This document shows, in pieces, positions 7,335 to 12,082 of a stretch of DNA of 12,082 nt. A model generated the notes under the pieces. That model searched no databases. It was not told where the DNA came from and saw only the letters and a list, made by a program, of their open reading frames with translations. Source of the DNA: an uncultured Akkermansia sp. (lineage in GTDB: Bacteria > Verrucomicrobiota > Verrucomicrobiia > Verrucomicrobiales > Akkermansiaceae); the NCBI GenBank assembly GCA_900766865.1, contig CAAFXA010000482.1:1-12082 (forward strand), written 5' to 3'. Position numbers and translations under genes: made by a program. Positions within the stretch are counted from its first letter, which is position 1, and the number at the start of each line of letters is the position of its first letter.

Positions 7335-7917
7335 ATTGCTGAATAGCTTGAATGTGGGCTTTTGTGCCGTAGCCTGCATGGCGGTCGAAGCCGTATTGTG
7401 GGTATTCTCGGGCGAGTTCGCTCATGTAGCGGTCGCGAGTCACTTTGGCCAGAATACTGGCGGCCGCGATGCTCAGGCAACGGGCATCACCCTTCACCAG
7501 ATTAGCAGAGGGCAGGGGGAAGCCCGGAACGGCCAGGCCATCGATGAGGCAGAAGTCGGCAGGTTCCGGCAGCCCCTGTGCGGCACGGGCCATGGCCAGA
7601 TGTGTAGCACGCAGGATGTTCAGCTCGTCTATTTCCTGCACGCTGGCTGTGGCGATGCATTTGAGCACTCGTGCATCTGACATGAGGTTTTCGAAGAGTT
7701 GCTCGCGTTTTCTGGCGGTGAGTTTTTTAGAGTCATTGAGCCCGGGTAGTTCGTAGTCAGTGGGTAATACCACCGCAGCTGCAACGACTGGGCCGGCTAA
7801 TGGTCCGCGCCCGGCTTCATCTATGCCACAGACACGCTTACGCCCTTCGGCGTAAGCGGCAGCCTCGGCGCTCATATCCGGAGCTGGGGGAAGCGTGAAC
7901 TCCTGTTTTTTTCTCAT
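7264..7917 (-). CDS. rnhB: Ribonuclease HII
   Basis: RNase HII nicks the RNA strand of RNA-DNA hybrids and starts removal of single ribonucleotides from genomic DNA; it acts in the cytoplasm with divalent metal. The 217-residue product has the hallmark GIDEAGRGPLAGPVVAAAV (31-49), with D33 and E34 catalytic. It also has NDSKKL (61-66), LIDG with D126, VKGD with D144, and SIAAASILAKVTRD (149-162). The YGFDRHAGYGT and HHRRSFAPV blocks near the C-terminus are also typical. The N-terminus has about 17 residues more than E. coli RNase HII before the first strand. The start overlaps the stop of the upstream exported-protein gene as ATGA (4 bp), indicating translational coupling. Confidence 0.97.
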   Translation of the reverse strand: MRKKQEFTLPPAPDMSAEAAAYAEGRKRVCGIDEAGRGPLAGPVVAAAVVLPTDYELPGLNDSKKLTARKREQLFENLMSDARVLKCIATASVQEIDELNILRATHLAMARAAQGLPEPADFCLIDGLAVPGFPLPSANLVKGDARCLSIAAASILAKVTRDRYMSELAREYPQYGFDRHAGYGTKAHIQAIQQYGITPHHRRSFAPVAQMELPLGL

Positions 7918-9371
7918 GGTTTTGTTTTATTGTTTCCGGCAGCTTTGCGGGCGGCACGGACGGCTTGCATCAGGGGCTCCGGCAAATCTTGCCCCGATGG
8001 CAGGATGTAGAGCTCTTCGATGTCACGCAGGTATCGGCTCATATGCGTGTCCGCTCCGGGCTTTTCGCGCCTCAGTAAGCTCATGGTTTCCAGATATGCG
8101 GCAAAGCCTTCTCTGTGGCTGTTTTCTCCCAGATGGGTAATCTCGTACCAGTCCAGGTAGTCTCGAGCCCGCAGCGATGTGGTGACATAGGCTTCTCTCA
8201 GTTCCCGCAGGGGGAGCAGTATATCCTGCACTTCATCCGGTTTTGCCCCATTGTTAAGCTCATTGAAGGCATGACAATACTCCATGATAATGGCTCTGTA
8301 ACCCGGAAAGCATTTCAGGTTCAGTTCCATGAGCCGTTCGATACATGGTTTGATTTTGTTGCGCCAGTCCGGTACTTCCAGCAGGGCGTATACGTTGGCC
8401 GCGCTGATGGGGTGGGGAGTAAGCGTCTCGGGGTCGTACAGCAATACAGTGAGTGCTTCCGCCAGGGCTTTCTCACTTTCCATGGGGGTAAGCATTTCCG
8501 TGGCCGGAGCTTCAGAGAGGGCCGCCAACTCCAGAGCCCACCATTTGGTGAGCATGTTTGCATCCACTCCCAGCTCATGAAAGTGTGCTGTGATGATTTC
8601 TTTCGGGCTGCCTTCTGCCATGGCGGACTCTGTGATGAGTTCTCTCAACTGGGCTGGCCCTCCTTCCCGATGGACGAGCGCCTGAATAAGCACGCCGCAT
8701 GAAGCTTCGTATACCTGTCGTGAGGTCGCGTCCAGTTTGTGTGGATTTTCAGTGGAGATGATGTCTTCTGGAGAGAGCATTTCGCCACGCTCGAACAAGC
8801 TGCGGTACAGGCGGCGGTCTGCTTTGCCGCTGCGCCACAGCACTGCCTGCTGCACACCGGTAACCAGCCATTGCGGAATGCCTACACTGTCTGGCAGGGC
8901 GTCCGCGCGCTGGTTACAGAGAGCTCGCTCAAAAAGGGTCATGGTGATGATGGCATTGGTGAGCCTCTCTACATCAATACCTCCGCCCGGAAAAATACGA
9001 ATCTGAAAATTTGGTTCAGTTCCAATGATACTGATTCGTGTGCGAATGGGGTTCGGTGTCGGCTTGTCGGTAGATTTTCCGATGAGACGGATAGAGATGC
9101 CGTATTTCCATGCAGTGTCGATACCCAACAGGCGGCATACGGACCCTCTAACTTCATCAGCCTTGGTTGCGATGGCTCCCATGCGCAGGGCGTCACCTCC
9201 GCTCACTGAGAACATGCGGGACTGAGACACAACGTGTTGGTCCTTTTCATCAGAAAGGCCCTTGTGCTCTGTTGCCCCATTGCTATCCCGGGAAGGGGTG
9301 ACACTAGCTGTCTGCTGCGCCCACAGGGGGAGCAGAGCCGTTCCAATCCAGAGTGTCACCTGTTTCAACAT
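7914..9371 (-). CDS. Exported protein of unknown function, possible inactive peptidase-MA-like domain
   Basis: A 485-residue protein that starts with a signal peptide (MLKQVTLWIGTALLPLWAQQ; cleavage likely after A18), so it is exported to the periplasm or beyond. I do not recognise a named family. Residues about 130-280 resemble the layout of gluzincin peptidases of the MA type: a helix, then IPQWLVTGV (164-172), which resembles the LPxWLxEGL segment that follows the zinc helix. Next comes a Y-x-x-S-x-G-x-L-I-x-x-L helix and a domain ending ELGVDANMLTKWW. But where HExxH is expected the sequence reads F147-E-R-A-L151, so no zinc site would form. The C-terminal 200 residues look all-helical. 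It heads the operon with rnhB. A promoter is placed so that the mRNA would begin at the ATG. Treat the peptidase-fold idea as a hypothesis. Confidence 0.82.
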   Translation of the reverse strand: MLKQVTLWIGTALLPLWAQQTASVTPSRDSNGATEHKGLSDEKDQHVVSQSRMFSVSGGDALRMGAIATKADEVRGSVCRLLGIDTAWKYGISIRLIGKSTDKPTPNPIRTRISIIGTEPNFQIRIFPGGGIDVERLTNAIITMTLFERALCNQRADALPDSVGIPQWLVTGVQQAVLWRSGKADRRLYRSLFERGEMLSPEDIISTENPHKLDATSRQVYEASCGVLIQALVHREGGPAQLRELITESAMAEGSPKEIITAHFHELGVDANMLTKWWALELAALSEAPATEMLTPMESEKALAEALTVLLYDPETLTPHPISAANVYALLEVPDWRNKIKPCIERLMELNLKCFPGYRAIIMEYCHAFNELNNGAKPDEVQDILLPLRELREAYVTTSLRARDYLDWYEITHLGENSHREGFAAYLETMSLLRREKPGADTHMSRYLRDIEELYILPSGQDLPEPLMQAVRAARKAAGNNKTKP

Positions 9372-9377
9372 GGCTTC

Positions 9378-9406
9378 ATGTTATCAGATTTCCTGCTCTT
9401 CTGCAA
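9378..9406 (-). promoter_or_regulatory. Predicted promoter of the exported-protein/rnhB/yraN operon, leaderless geometry
   Basis: On the minus strand TTGCAG (9406-9401), a 17-bp spacer and TAACAT (9383-9378) precede GAAGCC and the ATG at 9371. Transcription starting about 7 nt after the -10 would begin at or beside the A of the ATG. The hexamers are only moderate matches (3 of 6 and 4 of 6), but the arrangement equals that of pdxH and the DUF1963 gene. Confidence 0.4.
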
Positions 9407-9466
9407 ACAGCAATCCTGCCTTAGCGATATTTTTTTTATTTTTTTTGCATTTTTTACAATTTTCTC

Positions 9467-9494
9467 TTGACTTCTTCTCCGAATGTGATAATAT
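9467..9494 (+). promoter_or_regulatory. Predicted tRNA-Glu promoter with upstream T-tracts
   Basis: TTGACT (9467-9472), a 16-bp spacer and TAATAT (9489-9494) place the start about 25-30 nt before the tRNA. The 40 bp upstream of the -35 (about 9428-9463) consist of long T-runs, which resemble an UP element as found at strong stable-RNA promoters. The T-rich block also separates this promoter from the divergent exported-protein operon. Confidence 0.55.
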
Positions 9495-9524
9495 CTCCCC
9501 GTTGCTACGCAACAACACATCAAA

Positions 9525-9596
9525 GTCCCCATCGTCTAGGGGTTAGGACATATGATTCTCAGTCATAGAACCGCGGTTCGAATCCGCGTGGGGATG
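9525..9596 (+). tRNA. tRNA-Glu (anticodon CTC)
   Basis: A complete cloverleaf of 72 nt. The acceptor GTCCCCA (9525-9531) pairs with TGGGGAT (9589-9595), followed by discriminator G9596. The D arm is GTCT...GGAC (9534-9549). The anticodon stem TATGA/TCATA (9551-9555, 9563-9567) encloses loop TTCTCAG, with anticodon CTC at 9558-9560 reading GAG. There is a 4-nt variable loop, and the T arm is CGCGG-TTCGAAT-CCGCG (9572-9588). The start resembles E. coli tRNA-Glu (GTCCCC, TCGTCTAG). The CCA end is not encoded, so it must be added by the CCA-adding enzyme. The first acceptor pair is a G-U wobble. Confidence 0.95.
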
Positions 9597-9602
9597 TGAA
9601 AG

Positions 9603-9636
9603 AAAAGCTCCGAGGTGAAAGCCACGGAGCTTTTTT
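9603..9636 (+). terminator. Rho-independent terminator of tRNA-Glu
   Basis: The 10-nt arm AAAAGCTCCG (9603-9612) pairs with CGGAGCTTTT (9625-9634) around a 12-nt loop that can add a GG/CC pair, and the run of six T ends at 9636. The A-rich left arm means it could also stop transcription from the other side. It isolates the tRNA from pdxH. Confidence 0.9.
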
Positions 9637-9659
9637 GTGTCCCGGTGCCGCAAATAGTC

Positions 9660-9688
9660 TTGCCAGGCGGGGCAGGGGGTGCTATAGT
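9660..9688 (+). promoter_or_regulatory. Predicted pdxH promoter, extended -10, leaderless geometry
   Basis: TTGCCA (9660-9665), a 17-bp spacer and TATAGT (9683-9688) each match the sigma70 consensus in 5 of 6 positions, and TGC just before the -10 gives an extended -10. The -10 ends 6 nt before the pdxH ATG at 9695, so the mRNA probably starts at or within a base or two of the start codon. Confidence 0.6.
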
Positions 9689-9694
9689 GGGGGC

Positions 9695-10333
9695 ATGGAT
9701 TTATCGGCATTTCGAGAGGAGTACCTGAAGGATACCCTGCATCGCAGGGATTTGTCCGATTCGCCCTTTGAGCAGTTTGATATCTGGTTTAAACAGGCGC
9801 TTAAAGCGGAGATTCCGGAGCCCAATGCTATCAGTATTGCCACCAGCACGCCGGATGGCCGTCCCTCTTTACGTACAGTGCTGCTTAAGTATTATGATGA
9901 CCGCGGTTATGTGTTCTTTACCAACTATACAAGCCGCAAAGCCAGGGAGCTTGAGAGTAACCCGGAAATCTGCATGCTGCTGCCTTGGGTGACACTGGAA
10001 CGCCAGATAATTGTGTATGGCCGTGCCGAGAAAATTTCGCGTGCTGAAACCCTCAAATACTTCCTTTCCCGGCCGCGCGAGAGCCAGTTGGGGGCCTGGG
10101 TATCCCACCAGAGTCAGGTTATTTCTGCTCGTAAGCTGCTCATGATGAAACTGGCCGAGTTGAAGCACAAGTTTGCCGAAGGACAGGTGCCGCTGCCGGA
10201 TTTCTGGGGCGGATATCGTATTGTGCCGCACCATATGGAGTTCTGGCAGGGTGGCCCTGGCCGTGTACATGACCGCTTCATGTACACCCTGCAGCCCGAT
10301 GGCTCCTGGAACATAGAGCGCCTCCAGCCGTGA
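9695..10333 (+). CDS. pdxH: Pyridoxamine/pyridoxine 5'-phosphate oxidase
   Basis: This FMN enzyme oxidises pyridoxine or pyridoxamine 5'-phosphate to pyridoxal 5'-phosphate, the last step of vitamin B6 cofactor synthesis, in the cytoplasm. The 212-residue product is full length (E. coli 218). Diagnostic segments: DGRPSLRTVLLK (54-65) and FFTNYTSRKARELESNP (74-90), which contact FMN and phosphate; SRPRESQLGAWVSHQS (about 124-139); WGGYRIVPHHMEFWQGG; and the C-terminal W-x-x-x-RLQP. The frame is open further upstream through the terminator and tRNA end, but those codons are not family-like. The ATG at 9695 gives the expected N-terminus (MDLSAFREEY) and sits 6 nt after a strong -10. It appears to be a single-gene unit. 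Confidence 0.97.
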   Translation: MDLSAFREEYLKDTLHRRDLSDSPFEQFDIWFKQALKAEIPEPNAISIATSTPDGRPSLRTVLLKYYDDRGYVFFTNYTSRKARELESNPEICMLLPWVTLERQIIVYGRAEKISRAETLKYFLSRPRESQLGAWVSHQSQVISARKLLMMKLAELKHKFAEGQVPLPDFWGGYRIVPHHMEFWQGGPGRVHDRFMYTLQPDGSWNIERLQP

Positions 10334-10408
10334 GGTGTTTGCCGGGGGCTGCTCATCTTCATCACGCTCTTTTGTAAACTCATAAAAGACGACAAATTGG
10401 AATTTGTC

Positions 10409-10460
10409 GGGCGAGCGCAGCGAGCGGAATTTGCGAGCCTCGCCGTATGGCGAGGCGGCA
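10409..10460 (+). repeat. 52-bp repeat, copy 1 (direct)
   Basis: The unit begins GGGCGAGCGCAGCGAGCGG, continues through AATTTGCGA and ends in the hairpin GCCTCGCC-GTAT-GGCGAGGC plus GGCA. It matches the copy at 11971-12022 in 49 of 52 positions; one of the three differences is in the hairpin loop and none breaks the stem. Confidence 0.9.
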
Positions 10461-10507
10461 AATGGTAGCCCAGGGCTTCAGCCCTGGGGTAGAGATGTAT
10501 AAATATC

Positions 10508-10595
10508 CGAACCCCGACGTAAGGAGGGGTGGCATAATGCCTGCGCATCAATATGAAGCATGGCTTTATGCCACCCCACCATCCGGTGGGGTTCG
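10508..10595. repeat. Long nested inverted repeat
   Basis: Outer arms CGAACCCC (10508-10515) and GGGGTTCG (10588-10595) enclose a 12-bp perfect stem, GGGGTGGCATAA (10526-10537) with TTATGCCACCCC (10566-10577). A competing short hairpin CCCCACC-ATCC-GGTGGGG (10574-10591) shares the right-hand bases, so two exclusive folds are possible. The enclosed reading frame is probably incidental. Confidence 0.75.
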
Positions 10596-10657
10596 TATTG
10601 ATTTTTTCGCGCTATACCCACGGTTTCGCCGCTCTGCGGCTGCACCGTGGGCTACTA

Positions 10658-10685
10658 TATGCCGCCTCGCCATGCGGCGAGGCTC
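10658..10685 (-). repeat. Core of the 52-bp repeat, inverted copy 2
   Basis: On the minus strand this reads GAGCCTCGCC, GCAT, GGCGAGGCGGCATA, identical to the core of the copy at 11998-12024. The upstream GGGCGAGCG part is missing. The neighbouring TAGCCCACGGT hairpin follows it in the same relative order as at the right edge. Confidence 0.85.
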
Positions 10686-10857
10686 CTGAATTCGGCCTGC
10701 CGTGCCGGCAGGCTGGCCCTCCTAGAAGCTCGCGGGCGCCAGCCCGCCGAACTTTCCACTTCGTCCATCGGAATTCGTCCTTCGCACCTCTACAACTTCC
10801 AATTTCTCGGGAGGGGCACACGGAACTCAAATCTACTTCAGCCACGCGCTTTTCAGC

Positions 10858-10886
10858 TTGCAAACAACATATAGTAGGTGTATATT
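10858..10886 (+). promoter_or_regulatory. Predicted promoter of the DUF1963 gene, leaderless geometry
   Basis: TTGCAA (10858-10863), a 17-bp spacer and TATATT (10881-10886) are followed by GAAGCC and the ATG at 10893. The -10 ends 6 nt before the ATG, so the transcript should start at the start codon. The same GAAGCC hexamer stands between -10 and ATG at the exported-protein gene. Confidence 0.5.
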
Positions 10887-10892
10887 GAAGCC

Positions 10893-11888
10893 ATGAAACT
10901 GCTCGGCTCCGTTATCTACCACATCTTCGTTGTCCTCGGATGGTCACTTCTCATCTCGAAAGGCCTTTCCCGACTACTCGGGCTGAAAGAAAAAGTGGGT
11001 GACAACATCGGGCTGGCGCTGGTCTATTTTATGACCATTGTGCTGGCCGTATCTGTGTGCTGGTATATCTACAACCGCAAAGCACCGGCACCTGATGCGC
11101 CCCCCTCTGGCACAATAGAGTTGCAACCCCAGATAGACGCCATTCGCCAGACCTTGCAGAAGCCGGCCGTAATTCTGCACAGCACCCCGGCCGCCGAATT
11201 GCCGACAGGACATGTCAGCTGCCTGGGCCGCGTCACCTGGCAGAAGCCCGGTGAGGAATGGCCCGTCGATGCCACAGGTAAGCGCCTGGAACCGCTGGCC
11301 ACCGTGTTCGTGCCGGATTTGCCAGGCGTGCCCGAGGCGCTCCGGCAGGTAGCACTCATCACTATTTTTGCCCACGAAGAATCTTGGGCAGAAGATCCGG
11401 AAAAAATGCCGCAGCTGGGCTGCGTCATCCGCACCTACCCTACCCTGGAGGGGCTGGAGCCCTGCAATTATGTCTCCGGTATATGGAAAACCTGCCTCCT
11501 CACCCCGGAACCTGTGGCGCATGATATGCCCTTCGGCCGCTGCAGCGGCGGCGGTGACGAAATTTGGGATAAGATTATTGAGCTGGAAGATAAGCACCAC
11601 ATCGAATATGAGGAGCGTATCTGCGATACCACCTGCGAGACACGCGACATGAAAGACTTCCCTGCTGGTCACTTCACGAATCCCGCATTGCATGCCACCT
11701 ACGAAACACACAAAATAGGCGGCTACCCTACCTTCATTCAGGATGGCAGCGAACCGGATGACTATCCCTTCGTTCTGCAAATCACCTGGGACAGTGCAGC
11801 GGACCTGGATATTGGCGATGCCGGGATTTACTATTTCTTCTACAATGCAGAGAAAAACGACTGGCTTGTCACATCTGACTGCTACTGA
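10893..11888 (+). CDS. Membrane-anchored DUF1963 (YwqG-like) protein
   Basis: A 331-residue protein with two N-terminal membrane segments (about 4-22 and 38-60), a short linker, and a C-terminal DUF1963/YwqG-like domain of unknown function. Family features: a W-x-x-P-G-x-EWPVD-x-x-G segment (about 115-129), LATVFVPDLPGVPE (135-148), KIGGYPTFIQ (274-283), YPFVLQITWDS (291-301), GDAGIYYFFYN (308-318) and the terminal TSDCY. The membrane anchor is unusual because most DUF1963 proteins I know are soluble; the bulk of this protein probably lies on one face of the inner membrane. An in-frame GTG at 10878 would add five residues, but it falls in the predicted spacer and -10. The ATG at 10893 fits the promoter geometry and starts MKLLGSVIY. 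It stands alone between two repeat copies. Confidence 0.88.
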   Translation: MKLLGSVIYHIFVVLGWSLLISKGLSRLLGLKEKVGDNIGLALVYFMTIVLAVSVCWYIYNRKAPAPDAPPSGTIELQPQIDAIRQTLQKPAVILHSTPAAELPTGHVSCLGRVTWQKPGEEWPVDATGKRLEPLATVFVPDLPGVPEALRQVALITIFAHEESWAEDPEKMPQLGCVIRTYPTLEGLEPCNYVSGIWKTCLLTPEPVAHDMPFGRCSGGGDEIWDKIIELEDKHHIEYEERICDTTCETRDMKDFPAGHFTNPALHATYETHKIGGYPTFIQDGSEPDDYPFVLQITWDSAADLDIGDAGIYYFFYNAEKNDWLVTSDCY

Positions 11889-11904
11889 CGAGTAATCACA
11901 AAAC

Positions 11905-11926
11905 ATTCTGCCTCTCCGCGCAGAAT
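11905..11926 (+). terminator. Weak hairpin after the DUF1963 gene
   Basis: ATTCTGC (11905-11911) pairs with GCAGAAT (11920-11926) around an 8-nt loop, 16 bp after the stop codon. No T-run follows, so it is at most a weak or factor-dependent end; it may only stabilise the 3' end. Confidence 0.3.
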
Positions 11927-11970
11927 ACAAAATCTTGGAATCTCAAAAAACTCCGTTTTATCGATATACC

Positions 11971-12022
11971 GGGCGAGCGAAGCGAGCGGAATTTGTGAGC
12001 CTCGCCGCATGGCGAGGCGGCA
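11971..12022 (+). repeat. 52-bp repeat, copy 3 (direct)
   Basis: Same unit and orientation as 10409-10460, differing at three positions: an A for C in the GAGCG-x-AGCG part, a T for C after AATTTG, and a C for T in the hairpin loop. It is followed by TAGCC and a CCACGG/CCGTGG stem (12031-12036 with 12063-12068), the counterpart of the CCCACGGT element at 10617-10651. The element may continue past the right edge. Confidence 0.9.
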
Positions 12023-12082
12023 TAAAATAGCCACGGTGTGGAGTGAGTAACGCGAACGAAACCCGTGGGAAAGGCAAAAAAA

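Larger units (their letters stand above)
10380..10760. repeat. Cluster of REP-like palindromic elements downstream of pdxH
   Basis: Most of the 10334-10877 intergenic space is made of successive perfect or near-perfect hairpins: GACAAATT/AATTTGTC (10391-10408); repeat copy 1 (10409-10460); CCCAGGGC-TTCA-GCCCTGGG (10469-10488); a long nested stem (10508-10595); CCCACGGT/ACCGTGGG with inner CCGC/GCGG (10617-10651); an inverted copy of the GCCTCGCC hairpin (10658-10685); and TTCGGC/GCCGAA (10691-10696 with 10746-10751) enclosing two GC hairpins, GCCTGCCG-TGC-CGGCAGGC (10695-10713) and GCGGGC-GCCA-GCCCGC (10732-10747). This mixed palindrome array resembles REP/BIME-type intergenic elements, which in other bacteria are mobilised by IS200-like (RAYT) transposases. 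None is encoded here. The rest, 10760-10857, holds nothing I can identify. Confidence 0.85.

Noticed and set aside
9525..10333. Integration site at tRNA-Glu
   Set aside because: No integrase and no repeated tRNA 3' end seen downstream; the next gene is housekeeping pdxH.
10447..10689. 80-codon plus-strand frame downstream of pdxH
   Set aside because: It is composed almost entirely of the palindromic repeats, so the frame is a by-product of hairpin sequences rather than a gene.
10974..11930. 318-codon open frame on the minus strand opposite the DUF1963 gene
   Set aside because: Antisense shadow of a gene with clear family motifs. The product is low in structure-like features and has no start signal.
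10380..12082. CRISPR array in the repeat regions
   Set aside because: The repeats are few, irregularly spaced, in both orientations and internally palindromic, with no regular spacers and no cas genes in the window.

Overview
This looks like a chromosomal window from a free-living or host-associated Gram-negative-type bacterium with moderately GC-rich genes. The exported protein, the lipoprotein and the dense palindromic intergenic repeats are reminiscent of Verrucomicrobiota (Akkermansia-like) genomes. That placement is an impression only; no gene here is decisive for phylum. There are ten protein genes (one cut by the left edge) and one tRNA.

Left part (1-5344, minus strand): a four-gene operon read right to left. 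It starts with a type III restriction-modification pair: Mod, a beta-class adenine methyltransferase, overlaps Res, a DEAH helicase/translocase, by 4 bp (ATGA). Seven bp after Res comes an ADP-ribosylglycohydrolase with all metal ligands intact. It overlaps by 20 bp the start of a partial gene that may encode a winged-helix protein. The C-terminal PD-(D/E)xK nuclease motif of Res appears to be mutated at all three catalytic positions. So this may be a type III-like locus with a disabled nuclease and an added ADP-ribose-removing enzyme.

Middle (5287-6216): about 930 bp without a convincing gene. The part from about 5570 on is strikingly AT-rich compared with both flanks and carries several inverted repeats.

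Centre (6217-9406, minus strand): a compact operon of an exported protein of unknown function (possibly a peptidase-MA-like fold without the zinc motif), rnhB (RNase HII), a YraN/UPF0102 nuclease-like protein, and a small lipoprotein. The genes overlap or abut.

Right part (9467-12082, plus strand): tRNA-Glu(CTC) with its own promoter and a strong terminator, then pdxH (last step of pyridoxal phosphate synthesis), a roughly 540-bp cluster of palindromic repeats, a membrane-anchored DUF1963 (YwqG-like) protein, and another copy of the same repeat at the right edge.

Two points cut across the genes. First, the exported-protein gene, pdxH and the DUF1963 gene each have a -35/-10 pair with a 17-bp spacer whose -10 ends exactly 6 nt before the ATG, which predicts leaderless mRNAs. 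Second, a 52-bp repeat occurs in direct orientation on both sides of the DUF1963 gene, with a third, inverted copy of its core in between.
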